Part shown: positions 56,074-64,000 of the stretch, in pieces | Layout of the letters: each line of letters opens with the position of its first letter | How positions within the stretch are numbered: the first letter of the stretch is position 1 | Assembly (NCBI GenBank): GCA_022819745.1 | Contig: JAJEGS010000062.1 | Location: 59,417 to 123,416, forward strand | Source: Candidatus Latescibacterota bacterium | Lineage (GTDB): Bacteria > Latescibacterota > UBA2968 > UBA8231 | DNA: 64,000 bases | Direction of reading: 5' to 3' | Translations under genes and position numbers: made by a program | Notes under the pieces: model-generated | Seen by the model: only the letters and a program-made list of their open reading frames with translations | What the model was told of the DNA's origin: nothing | Database searches by the model: none

Positions 56074-58305
56074 ATGGCAGAGCTTAATGACGGCCGGCCG
56101 TTCGCCACGCTCGAAGACGCCCGCGATGCGGTCCGGGAACTAAAGGCGACCTCCGGCCTACCCACCGGCGGCCTCAAGGTCCGGGTGCGCAGCGGAGTTC
56201 ACGCGCTGGCGCACGGCGTGTGTTTCGGCCCGCAGGACTCGGGCACTGCCGCAGCACCCGTCGCGTATTGCCCTGCCGAGGGCGAGACAGTGCGCCTCCT
56301 AGGTGGCCGGCAGCTCGACCCAGCGGCGTGGACGCCGGTGACTGATCCCTCGGTGCGAGCCCGTCTAGCCGAAGGGGCGCAGGAACACGTCGTGCAGATC
56401 GATCTGGCCTCCCAAGGTGTAACAGACCTCGGCGCTTTTGCCTCGCGCGGATTCGGCCGCGACGCGACATCGGCCCATCTGGAACTATTCTTCAACGACC
56501 TGCCCATGACCGTGGCCCAGTGGCCCAATGCCGGGCAGTTCGCCGAAATCACCGGCTTCACCAAACCCATGTCCAACCCCTGGGGCCAAGAAGCGGGGGA
56601 TCTGACCGGCGGGTTCACCTACGACGGGGATCGGCCGAGCGGCTGGGCACCGGCCGACGACATCTGGGTGCACGGGTACTGGGGCTATGACTGGGCCAAC
56701 TCCTACGAGCGGATCAACCGTCTCGATCCCGAAAACCGCTTAGTGGAAACCGCTCCGCCCCACGGCAACCACCACTTCACCCCAGGGCAGCGGTTCTACT
56801 TCCTCAATATCCTAGAAGAACTCGACCAACCCGGCGAGTACTACGTGGACCGCGTCAACGGCATCCTCTACTTCTGGCCTCCGAGCGATCTGTCCGGGGC
56901 AGAGACTGTGGTATCAGAGGTGAGCGAGCCGCTGCTGACGCTGCAGGACGTCAGCCACGTGGAGCTCCGCGGCCTGACCGTGGAGGCGACTCGCGGCAGC
57001 GGCATCGAAGCCGAGGGCGGCGAGGGGCTGCGCGTCATCGGCTGCACCATTCGCAACTGCGGGACCTGGGCCGTGCGGATCGAGGGCGGCACCGACCACA
57101 CCGTGGCCGGATGCGACATCTACGGCTGCGGCGACGGCGGCATCAGCGTCAACGGCGGCGACCGCCCCAGTCTGACCCCCTGCAACCACGCCGTCGTCAA
57201 CAACCACATCCACCACTTTGCGCGCTGGACCCGCTGCTATGTCGCCGGCATCGGGGCTGGCGGGGTCGGCATGCGCTTCGCCCACAACCTGATCCACGAC
57301 GCGCCGCACAATGCCATCCTGTTCTGGGGCAACGATTTCTTGATCGAGAACAACGAGATCCACCGGGTCTGCTTGGAGACCGGGGACGCCGGGGCCATCT
57401 ACACCGGCCGCGACTTCACCTACCGGGGCAACGTCATCCGCCGCAATTTCATCCACCACATGGGCGGCGTCGGCATGGGCACCATGGCCATCTACATGGA
57501 TGACTGCGTCAGCGGCACCCACATTGCAGAGAACACCCTCTGGCGCTGCCAGACCGCTGTCGTACTGGGCGGTGGCCGCGACTTCGTCGTCGAGCAGAAC
57601 GTCTTCGTGGAGTGTCTTCTCGCCATCGGTGCCGACGCCCGAGGGATAGACACCAATCCGGTCTGGCAGAACAACATCAAGGGCCTGTGGGAAAGCCTCA
57701 AGGCGATGCGCTACGACAAGCCCCCCTACAGCGAGCGCTATCCCGAGATCGCGGGAGTGGACCCGCACTATGCGGCAGGGAAGGGTGTGCCCCCAGAGCA
57801 CAACCGAGTCGAGCGCAACATCTGTTGGCACTCACCCTGGATCGGCGAGCCTTGGCCGACCGGGGCAGACAACGGCATTATCGAGAAAGACAACCTAGTC
57901 GGCATCGATCCAAAATTCACGGACGAAGCCTTCGGGGTGCTGACCCTCGGCCCGGGGTCACCGGCGCAGGGCTTGGGGTGTGGCGTGATTCCGCTCGACG
58001 AGATCGGCCTGATCCGGGATGCTACCCGCGCCACCGTGCCGCCGCGCGTGCGCACCGCCCTAGAACTGGGCAGCGAGCCGACAGAGCTGCGCTTGCGGTT
58101 GCGCAACGATGGTACCGACTCGGCCCAAGGCACGGTCGTGGTGGAGACGAGCACCTCGGCCGTCAGTGAGCGCTTCGATTACGCACTGGCTCCCGGCGAA
58201 GTCCTAGCCCGCGACCTGACCATCCGTGCCGACGACCGGATCGTGCGGATCTACTCACCGGACAGCCGCCTGCAGCCGGCGGAACTGGTCATTCCTGACC
58301 CGTAG
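56074..58305 (+). CDS. Right-handed parallel beta-helix repeat protein
   Basis: The 743-aa product contains successive PbH1-type repeats: LRGLTVEATRGSGIEAEGGEGL, VIGCTIRNCGTWAVRIEGGT, VAGCDIYGCGDGGISVNGGD, then NHIHHFARW, NEIHRVCLETGDAGAIYTG and VIRRNFIHHMGGVGM. This fold is found in polysaccharide lyases and glycoside hydrolases. The first visible start encodes no signal peptide, so either it is cytoplasmic or the start is misplaced. The last 90 residues form a separate beta domain (ELRLRLRNDGTDSAQG). Confidence 0.85.
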   Translation: MAELNDGRPFATLEDARDAVRELKATSGLPTGGLKVRVRSGVHALAHGVCFGPQDSGTAAAPVAYCPAEGETVRLLGGRQLDPAAWTPVTDPSVRARLAEGAQEHVVQIDLASQGVTDLGAFASRGFGRDATSAHLELFFNDLPMTVAQWPNAGQFAEITGFTKPMSNPWGQEAGDLTGGFTYDGDRPSGWAPADDIWVHGYWGYDWANSYERINRLDPENRLVETAPPHGNHHFTPGQRFYFLNILEELDQPGEYYVDRVNGILYFWPPSDLSGAETVVSEVSEPLLTLQDVSHVELRGLTVEATRGSGIEAEGGEGLRVIGCTIRNCGTWAVRIEGGTDHTVAGCDIYGCGDGGISVNGGDRPSLTPCNHAVVNNHIHHFARWTRCYVAGIGAGGVGMRFAHNLIHDAPHNAILFWGNDFLIENNEIHRVCLETGDAGAIYTGRDFTYRGNVIRRNFIHHMGGVGMGTMAIYMDDCVSGTHIAENTLWRCQTAVVLGGGRDFVVEQNVFVECLLAIGADARGIDTNPVWQNNIKGLWESLKAMRYDKPPYSERYPEIAGVDPHYAAGKGVPPEHNRVERNICWHSPWIGEPWPTGADNGIIEKDNLVGIDPKFTDEAFGVLTLGPGSPAQGLGCGVIPLDEIGLIRDATRATVPPRVRTALELGSEPTELRLRLRNDGTDSAQGTVVVETSTSAVSERFDYALAPGEVLARDLTIRADDRIVRIYSPDSRLQPAELVIPDP

Positions 58306-58307
58306 TA

Positions 58308-58379
58308 TAAGCGTTGAGGAGAGACGATGAAAATGAGAGCTTCTATCGATCATCATTGCGGTTGACCGCTATGTTTTCG
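58308..58379 (+). repeat. 72-bp repeat with RBS and 12-codon ORF, copy A
   Basis: From TAAGCGTTGAGGAGAGA to GCTATGTTTTCG the sequence recurs at 62616-62687 with two mismatches. It includes GAGGAGA followed by ATGAAAATGAGAGCTTCT..., a 12-codon ORF (MKMRASIDHHCG) closed by TGA. It lies just after the beta-helix gene stop. No other gene is seen in 58306-58468. Confidence 0.8.
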
Positions 58380-58468
58380 AGAATTTAAGTAGCGCTCGAA
58401 TGAGCACAATATTAGAGAAAAAGCCCGTTTGGTCTTGACGGGTATGGCCACAACGTATAGAGGTACGA

Positions 58469-58855
58469 GTGGAGACATCGGATTTGCAGGTCAGTCGTAA
58501 GACGGTCTTGGTAGTAATTTTTATACCAAGCGTCGAACGGGATGGCATTACATCGGTAGACCAAGATTATTGGGTAACGGAAGCACTCAGAATTTTTGGA
58601 CGCTTATATGGAGGCGCTACGGCATTTCCACGGGCTAGAGGGGTATGGCGAGATGATGAAATGGGTGCAGTGCTAGTCGAGGATGAGCCGGTCATCATTC
58701 ACTGTTATACGACGCCTGATGATCTCAATGACCCTGAGCGTCTTGCCCAACTCGGGAATTTCTGTCGAAGAATGGGGCGTGAGGCACGTCAAGGAGAAGT
58801 GGGGCTCGTGATTGGGGACGAGTACCTAGCGTTCCGAAGTTTTTCAGAGGAGTAA
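58469..58855 (+). CDS. Hypothetical protein, first of a small gene pair
   Basis: I do not recognise this 128-aa product. It starts with GTG (METSDLQVSRKTVLVVIFIP), is predicted as a mixed alpha/beta domain with VLVVIFIPSVERDG, an acidic centre, VEDEPVIIHCYTTPDDLND and GEVGLVIGDEYLAF. It is followed 3 bp later by another small gene with its own RBS. The organisation is that of a two-gene module such as a toxin-antitoxin pair, but there is no motif to confirm it. Confidence 0.55.
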   Translation: METSDLQVSRKTVLVVIFIPSVERDGITSVDQDYWVTEALRIFGRLYGGATAFPRARGVWRDDEMGAVLVEDEPVIIHCYTTPDDLNDPERLAQLGNFCRRMGREARQGEVGLVIGDEYLAFRSFSEE

Positions 58856-58858
58856 GCC

Positions 58859-59203
58859 ATGAGCACGACGCTAGACATGGAACGCATAGCAAAGGAATTG
58901 GGGGCAGAGCGAGGTGGAAAAGTCTCTGCACATGGAGGTTATTTTGGAGCACTTCAGCTAGCAGCCGAAGTTGCATCGCGCTCCCGCGTATCAGAAAGTC
59001 CACCATCCTCGAATGAGCTATTAAAAGAGATCGGCAAGATCGCAGAAGTGCAAGGCCAAGTACGCGAACTCAAGAGAATAGTACGCGAACAGCGAGATGC
59101 GATCGCTCGCTTGGAAAAGCAAATTGGCTCAGCAAAAGCAAAGGCCGCCAAAGCCAGCAACGCGCCCGCAGGCGATAAAAGACTCGACAGTCCCACAAAG
59201 TAG
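58859..59203 (+). CDS. Hypothetical coiled-coil protein, second of a small gene pair
   Basis: The 114-aa product begins MSTTLDMERIAKELGAERGG, includes GKVSAHGGYFGALQLAAEV, and has a coiled-coil stretch (residues about 55-90: VQGQVRELKRIVREQRDAIA) and a basic, low-complexity tail. AGAGGAG precedes the ATG. The GGYFGALQL motif looks conserved-like but I cannot name the family. It ends about 90 bp before the tmRNA promoter. Confidence 0.55.
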   Translation: MSTTLDMERIAKELGAERGGKVSAHGGYFGALQLAAEVASRSRVSESPPSSNELLKEIGKIAEVQGQVRELKRIVREQRDAIARLEKQIGSAKAKAAKASNAPAGDKRLDSPTK

Positions 59204-59294
59204 TCTGACGAGAATTTTAAGAACAATACGGTTTAGTTAGCGGCCGATAGCCACGGATAGCAGCGCTAGGCAGAACGCCGTCGCGGACTCCCGA

Positions 59295-59323
59295 TTGACA
59301 GGGGTACGAAGGCCCTCTATATT
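59295..59323 (+). promoter_or_regulatory. Sigma70 promoter of the tmRNA gene
   Basis: TTGACA (59295-59300), a 17-bp spacer and TATATT (59318-59323) give a near-consensus promoter. The mature tmRNA end lies about 30 bp beyond the -10 box, so a short 5' leader would be removed by RNase P. Confidence 0.8.
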
Positions 59324-59352
59324 TACTTTCCCCAATAAAAATAGAACGTTAT

Positions 59353-59711
59353 GGGGGCGACTTGGCTTCGACGGGGTCGGAGAAGCCCAAATTGCGTGCC
59401 GAGGTCCCGACACCTCGTAAATCCTCGGGAAACAATTAAGCGACGAAACTAACACGTACGCTCTGGCTGCCTAAATTTAGCGCAGCCCATTGGGGTCTGT
59501 TGAGCCTGCGCGGCAGGCCCCAATGTCAACTCTTAGCAGGCTGGTCCCAAACTTTCGCCCGAGGGAATGGGACGAGATTTTTCGGGCTGGCTCGTTGCGA
59601 GGCCCGTCGGTCGGCAGCGCAACAGGCGAGATAACTAAGGCCGACTACGCACGTAGCATATTTCGGTAGAACCGGTCTCGGACGCGGGTTCGATTCCCGC
59701 CGCCTCCACCA
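59353..59711 (+). ncRNA. ssrA: tmRNA
   Basis: This 359-nt one-piece tmRNA starts GGGGGCGACTTGGCTTCGAC and ends GGGTTCGATTCCCGCC then GCCTCCACCA; the first 7 bases pair with CGCCTCC near the 3' end. CCA is encoded. The tag frame resumes near 59439 and ends at TAA 59472-59474, encoding (S)DETNTYALAA. The resume codon is read as AGC or the following GAC rather than the usual alanine codon. Pseudoknot-rich sequence follows. tmRNA rescues stalled ribosomes with SmpB. Confidence 0.96.
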
Positions 59712-59716
59712 TCTTT

Positions 59717-59757
59717 AAGCGCGACCTCTGCACACCGAGGTCGCGCTTTCTATTTTG
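59717..59757 (+). terminator. Terminator after tmRNA
   Basis: AAGCGCGACCTC and GAGGTCGCGCTT form a perfect 12-bp stem with an 8-nt loop, followed by TCTATTTTGTT. It lies 5 bp beyond the CCA end of the tmRNA. Confidence 0.88.
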
Positions 59758-59828
59758 TTGTGTCATCCCTAAGAGGCCTTTTATATTTTCTATCTCTAAT
59801 CGGCGACGTACAGTTCGAGAGGCTCTCA

Positions 59829-62195
59829 ATGAAACAGCATCTCAACTCGATCCGTTACACCGCATTTGTTTCGACTGCCGCTCTGGTGCTCTGGTGCGAG
59901 TCCACCCTGTCGGCCGAGCAGTTGCGCTACGACTCGGCGCGCGACTGGCGGCAGTGGGAGTTGCCCCTGGGCGCGGTGGACCTGACGGCGCTGGGCGTGA
60001 TCCAGCCCACCCGTATCGAAAGGCTGACCGACGCCGTGCGCGACTTGGACGCCTTCGATGGCGGCATCCGCAACGCCGGCTCCAACCTCAACCTGGCCCG
60101 CTTCGCCATCGATGGCGACCCGGCGACCGGCTGGGCACCCGACCCGGAAGCCGAACCCGAGAATTGGTTTCTCGAAGTCGACCTCGGCCGCGCCGTTTCG
60201 GCCCACAGCGTCACCTTGGTCTTCGACGAAGCAGCAGCCCCCTTCGAACTCTTCGATCTGCTGATTTCTACCGGCGAACCCGAAACCGACGTTATCGCCG
60301 CGCCCATCGAGGGGTCGCTCGTTTACCGCACTAAGGAGCGCTTCAAGGAAAACACCCGCCACCGGGTGACCTACGAAATAGCGGAAATCGACGTCGAGCC
60401 GCTGCAGTTTATCCGCTTCGATCCCTTACTGATAGTGCCCGATGCCCGCCTGGTCGAGGTCGAAGTCGAGACCATCGGCGACAATATCGCTCTCGGTCTG
60501 CTGGAACGGGGGGGAGCCGTCGACGTCAATACCAACCTCGCCCAGATTGACCAGCAACCCCTTGGCAAGGCCAGAGCCCTCTTCGATGGCGACCTCTACT
60601 TAGGCTGGAGAGCCGGCAGCGCCGGGCGAGGCCTCAATGATATTCTCTCACACATGGTCCTCGACCTGGGCGCTGTCTACTGGGTCGACCAGATCCGGGT
60701 CATCGGCGGCGTGGTTGAGAAGTCGTTTTTTGGCGGTGCCATCACCAGCAGACACATTGTCTCCCGGCGGCGCTGGGGCTTTCGCTTCTACGAGTTGATG
60801 ACCTCCGATGGCTCGCTCTCACCCGACGGCTCGCGCCTGTGGACCAAGCACTTCTCGGGCGAAGCGCCCGTCCACCAGCGGTCCAAAGGGCTGGTGGACC
60901 ACCATTTCGACCTGCAGCCTACCCGCTACATGCGCATCTTCTGGAAATTCTGGGACACTAGCTGCTTCTCCTTCCAGAGCCTAGGCGTGAGGGGCGGTAG
61001 CTTCAGAGTGCCCGGCTGCAGCGCTGGCGGTGGCACCGACGAGATCCAAATTTTCGGCCGCGGCTTCCCCCAGGAAGTCGGTTTTCGCTCGCCGCTGATC
61101 GATCTGGGCGAGAGCAAAAACCTCAACTCGATAGAATGGAGCGGCGACCAGCCGCTGGGCACCCTGATCGAGATCCGCACTCGCACCGGCAATGAAGTCG
61201 TCGAGACCTTGACCTACCACGACAAGAACGGCAAGGAAGTCACCGAGAGGAAGTACAACAAGCTGATCCCCAGCTTCAAAGGCCCCATCGACACCACCCT
61301 CGCCGCCGGCGGCGACTGGAGCGCCTGGAGCCGGATCTATAGCTTCTCCGGCGAGGCCTTCCTCTCGCCCTCGCCGCGCCGCTACATGGAAATCGACGTG
61401 CGCATGGTCTCCGACTCCCCCGACCGCGCCGCCACCCTCGACTTCCTCGCCGCCAACTTCACCGAGCCGCTGGCCGGCCGCGTGCTCGGCGAGATATTTC
61501 CCCAGCAGGCCGAACCGGGCATACTGACCGAATTCACCTATTACTTAAAACCCGAAAACGCCAGCGGCTTCGACCGCCTCGCCGTCGAGTCGGCCGCGCT
61601 GGTGCATTTTATGAGCGTTTCGCGCAACGGCACCGACCTCGACGTACAGATGGACACCACCGCCAATGGCTTTCTGATCCACTTGCCCAATCGCATCCGC
61701 ACCGACCAGCTCATTGAGTTGAAGTTCAAATCTTCCGTATTCCGGCAATCGACCCGCTTCGACGTCTTTCTCCAAGACAGCCGCCAGGACGCTAGCGTGC
61801 GCCAGCGCGTCGACCCCGGTAACGCCTCCGAACTAATCGAGAGTAACACCAACGTCGTCAGCCTGCCCGTCAGCCGCAATCTCTTCGCCAACGTGGCGCT
61901 CTCTTCGCCGGTGATTACCCCCAATGGCGATGGCGTCAACGACGCATTGCAACTCTCGATCGACCTAGTCAACGTGCTCGAACCGCGTCCCTTGTGGCTG
62001 CGCCTCTACGATCTGGCCGGTCGCCCCATCTACGCCCGCGGCGAGGACGGCCGCGCCGGCCAGCACCAGTTCACCTGGGACGGCCGCGACGATGCGGGGG
62101 GCCGCGTCGCCCCCGGCCTCTACATTCTGGAAATTCTCGTCGAAGGCGATATCGGCGGAGAGAAGGCGCAGGAAATCATTTCGGTGGCCTACTAA
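59829..62195 (+). CDS. Secreted protein with F5/8-type-C-like domains and FlgD/CHU_C-like C-terminal domain
   Basis: The 788-aa product has a signal peptide (YTAFVSTAALVLWCESTLSA), so the ATG at 59829 was chosen. It has discoidin-like blocks (LARFAIDGDPATGWAPD then WFLEVDLGRAVSAHSVTLVF; KARALFDGDLYLGWRAG). The C-terminal ~90 residues (SSPVITPNGDGVNDALQLSI, LWLRLYDLAGRPIYA, QHQFTWDGRDDAGGRVAPGLY) are the FlgD-Ig/gliding-type domain used for surface attachment or type IX-like secretion. It could be a carbohydrate-binding surface protein; no catalytic domain is seen. Confidence 0.82.
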   Translation: MKQHLNSIRYTAFVSTAALVLWCESTLSAEQLRYDSARDWRQWELPLGAVDLTALGVIQPTRIERLTDAVRDLDAFDGGIRNAGSNLNLARFAIDGDPATGWAPDPEAEPENWFLEVDLGRAVSAHSVTLVFDEAAAPFELFDLLISTGEPETDVIAAPIEGSLVYRTKERFKENTRHRVTYEIAEIDVEPLQFIRFDPLLIVPDARLVEVEVETIGDNIALGLLERGGAVDVNTNLAQIDQQPLGKARALFDGDLYLGWRAGSAGRGLNDILSHMVLDLGAVYWVDQIRVIGGVVEKSFFGGAITSRHIVSRRRWGFRFYELMTSDGSLSPDGSRLWTKHFSGEAPVHQRSKGLVDHHFDLQPTRYMRIFWKFWDTSCFSFQSLGVRGGSFRVPGCSAGGGTDEIQIFGRGFPQEVGFRSPLIDLGESKNLNSIEWSGDQPLGTLIEIRTRTGNEVVETLTYHDKNGKEVTERKYNKLIPSFKGPIDTTLAAGGDWSAWSRIYSFSGEAFLSPSPRRYMEIDVRMVSDSPDRAATLDFLAANFTEPLAGRVLGEIFPQQAEPGILTEFTYYLKPENASGFDRLAVESAALVHFMSVSRNGTDLDVQMDTTANGFLIHLPNRIRTDQLIELKFKSSVFRQSTRFDVFLQDSRQDASVRQRVDPGNASELIESNTNVVSLPVSRNLFANVALSSPVITPNGDGVNDALQLSIDLVNVLEPRPLWLRLYDLAGRPIYARGEDGRAGQHQFTWDGRDDAGGRVAPGLYILEILVEGDIGGEKAQEIISVAY

Positions 62196-62292
62196 ACTTC
62201 AACAACCTGATTCTTCATGGCGCTTGGCCTTCAGCAGCGACACGAACCGTCAGAACGGCTCACCGGAACCGATCTTTGAAAGCGATGTTGAA

Positions 62293-62615
<323 letters not shown>

Positions 62616-62618
<3 letters not shown>

Positions 62619-62687
62619 GCGTTGAGGAGAGATGATGAAAATGAGAGCTTCTAGCGATCATCATTGCGGTTGACCGCTATGTTTTCG
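62616..62687 (+). repeat. 72-bp repeat with RBS and 12-codon ORF, copy B
   Basis: It matches 58308-58379 except for two positions, encoding MKMRASSDHHCG with GAGGAGA before the ATG. It lies between the hsdM fragment and Rpn element 3. The similarity stops sharply at TTTTCG. Confidence 0.8.
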
Positions 62688-62724
62688 GGCTGATGATAGG
62701 CGTTTTGGCAGAGCCTCTTAGTAA

Positions 62725-63850
62725 CTGACGTTACGCAGCGGCCCTATTCGGCTTGGTCTAACAGAAGCCTAAAGGCTTCGAGGCTGGGCACCTGTATGGC
62801 CGCCCGAAACAACTGCTTGAGACGCGGCACATCGTCAATGGCCCCAAGGCGGGCAGCCAAGCGGCGCATGGCCTCCGGCTGAAAGCGCAATTCTAGCACT
62901 TCTTGGATGCTTTCGCGGATACCTTGCTCAATGCCTTGCTCAATGCCTTGCTCAATGCCTTGCTCAATGCCTTCCTCGCGGGCTTGTTGGGTCAGGTATT
63001 GGGCAAACGAGGATTCGCGCATGAGATCCATGAGATACTCCTTGGAAACGATGGCCGTGATCGTCTGAGGATTATACACTAAGTCGCTCAACAGCGTCAA
63101 CCCGGTGAGCACATCGGCTCTAACCGACCGCGCCAGCGGCATGTCCCACGCCTTGGCCACACATTGCTCCAGCCACGCGGCCTCAGCCTGTCCGGCCGGC
63201 GGCTGCATCAGGGGCGCAAACGGCAGCAAGCCCACCGACCCGCTGTCGAGCACGGCTTGGCCGGGAAGTTGGCTTAACCGGAGCACTTTGTAGCGGATCA
63301 CGACGGGATAGTCGGGATGCTCTTGCAGGTAGTAGCCCGGATCGCGTCGTCCGGCGTCGGGTCGCAGGTAGAGGACGTGAGCATACACCGGCAGGCCGTA
63401 GCGTTCGATCAGGCGGCCGATGTAGCTGGCCATGCGGAGGGGCATGGGGGTATCGGTGCTATCGGTGGTTTGAAACTCGTGGTGGACCAATACCTCGTCG
63501 CCGCCGATGCACACGCGGAGGAGGCTGTCCGGGCGGCGGACGGAGGGTTGCTCGGTGTCGAGCACTTCAACGCCTTCGATGTCGTCGCGCTGGAGGGCGA
63601 AGCGGGCGAAGTCGGCCGGGTAGGTTTGGATTAGGTGCTTGGAAACGATGTCGATTTCGGCCATGGGATCGGTTGGGAATTAGGGCTTGGCAAGCTATCC
63701 GAACTGGATTGCGGGTAGGGTGGTATCCGCAATAGGCAAGAATCGTGCCAAGGCGGCGGCTCAGAGGGGAGGAGCGGGCTAGGAGGCGCTGGAGTGTAGC
63801 GGAATGGATACAGCAATGGAGGGTTGGGGACAAAAGCTGCGTAACATCAC
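62725..63850 (-). mobile_element. Rpn-carrying TIR element, copy 3, with 7-bp target duplication
   Basis: This 1126-bp unit has left end CTGACGTTACGCAG (62725-62738) and right end CTGCGTAACATCAC (63837-63850), 12 of 14 positions complementary. It is flanked by exact 7-mers TTAGTAA (62718-62724 and 63851-63857). The only gene is the Rpn-family nuclease, 19 bp from the left end. The leader upstream of the gene (63665-63850) resembles that of copy 1. Confidence 0.87.
62744..63664 (-). CDS. Rpn-family (PD-(D/E)XK) recombination-promoting nuclease, copy 3
   Basis: The 306-aa product opens MAEIDIVSKHLIQTYPADFA, with VRRPDSLLRVCIGG and VLVHHEFQTT supplying the D and ExQ of the nuclease site. The repeated GIEQ segment has more copies here (GIEQ five times, against three in the other two proteins). 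Otherwise it is closely related to copy 2. The gene is intact, and its TIRs and target duplication are the clearest in the window, so it is the best candidate for an active copy. Confidence 0.88.
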   Translation of the reverse strand: MAEIDIVSKHLIQTYPADFARFALQRDDIEGVEVLDTEQPSVRRPDSLLRVCIGGDEVLVHHEFQTTDSTDTPMPLRMASYIGRLIERYGLPVYAHVLYLRPDAGRRDPGYYLQEHPDYPVVIRYKVLRLSQLPGQAVLDSGSVGLLPFAPLMQPPAGQAEAAWLEQCVAKAWDMPLARSVRADVLTGLTLLSDLVYNPQTITAIVSKEYLMDLMRESSFAQYLTQQAREEGIEQGIEQGIEQGIEQGIRESIQEVLELRFQPEAMRRLAARLGAIDDVPRLKQLFRAAIQVPSLEAFRLLLDQAE

Positions 63851-64000
63851 TTAGTAAGCACCTAAGTACACGACAGTAACATGGGTTGATATTGTCGGGC
63901 TTGTTTAGGTTGGTCTCGTGTTTGGTGTATGATTTGTGTGAGTTGGTCTAATCCTTTTCGAAAGAGGCTTATGGCTTTTCGTCCATGTTTTTTTATCGGG
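63851..64000. other. Right flank of Rpn element 3 to window end
   Basis: No complete gene is visible. An ATG at 63971 preceded by AAAGAGG opens a frame (MAFRPCFFIG) that runs off the window end; it may be a gene start but there is too little to judge. Confidence 0.25.

Noticed and set aside
59700..59711. Island integration at the tmRNA 3' end
   Set aside because: A second copy of the tmRNA 3' end was not found in the window and no integrase is nearby.
62920..62985. Tandem repeats resembling a CRISPR-like array
   Set aside because: They are 12-bp in-frame codon repeats within the Rpn gene, with no spacers.

Overview
The window comes from a GC-rich, Gram-negative-type (diderm) bacterium. It carries a TamB/Omp85 outer-membrane pair, a tmRNA, polA, metG, queC/queE and ilvD. 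It also carries many genes typical of environmental carbohydrate and osmolyte catabolism: two phytanoyl-CoA dioxygenase-like oxygenases, a Gfo/Idh/MocA oxidoreductase, an RraA-like aldolase, an SMP-30-like propeller, sugar isomerase/epimerase, creatininase and FAH families, and a beta-helix protein. Together with a secreted protein ending in a FlgD-like/CHU_C-like domain, this suggests an uncultivated Latescibacterota/Poribacteria-like lineage. That placement is an inference from gene content, not a phylogenetic result.

Layout. 1-4.6 kb: the end of an ATP-grasp gene, a trans-sulfuration PLP enzyme, two Rpn-family nuclease genes each inside a terminal-inverted-repeat element, a truncated antitoxin-like gene, and a duplicated 3' fragment of the PLP gene. 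4.7-10.8 kb: an AT-richer type III restriction-modification operon (mod, a small antitoxin-like gene, res) whose res gene is split by an IS5-type insertion sequence with a 9-bp target duplication. 10.8-16.9 kb: RraA, a DUF1016 (YhcG) nuclease with palindromic repeats, an SDR, an unknown protein, an amidohydrolase and threonine aldolase. 16.9-19.6 kb: a second restriction-modification set (adenine methylase, NotI-like endonuclease, DpnII/MboI-like nuclease). 19.7-38.4 kb: minus-strand housekeeping and catabolic genes with a higBA module, an EVE-domain gene and, at 30.76-30.94 kb, a structured RNA with a micro-ORF and terminator. 38.4-43.3 kb: an acetyltransferase, then a nuclease gene and a UPF0175/DUF3368 toxin-antitoxin pair bounded by copies of the creatininase 3' end, then queE/queC. 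43.4-58.3 kb: plus-strand envelope genes (DUF502, YugP-like protease, TamB, Omp85) and metabolic genes. 58.3-64 kb: an orphan gene pair, tmRNA, a secreted protein, an hsdM fragment and a third Rpn element.

Main result. All three Rpn/PD-(D/E)XK genes sit at the same offset inside units of about 1.12 kb with a shared terminal inverted repeat of about 14 bp (CTGACGTTACGCAG). Two of the three are flanked by exact 7-bp target duplications (TATGAAA and TTAGTAA). One copy has landed on the start codon of an antitoxin-like gene. This is direct sequence evidence that this Rpn-type gene moves as the only ORF of a transposon-like unit.

Second theme. Several accessory modules (antitoxin-like gene, DUF1016 gene, nuclease gene, toxin-antitoxin pair) lie next to duplicated ends of housekeeping genes. 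This suggests repeated insertion at particular gene ends.
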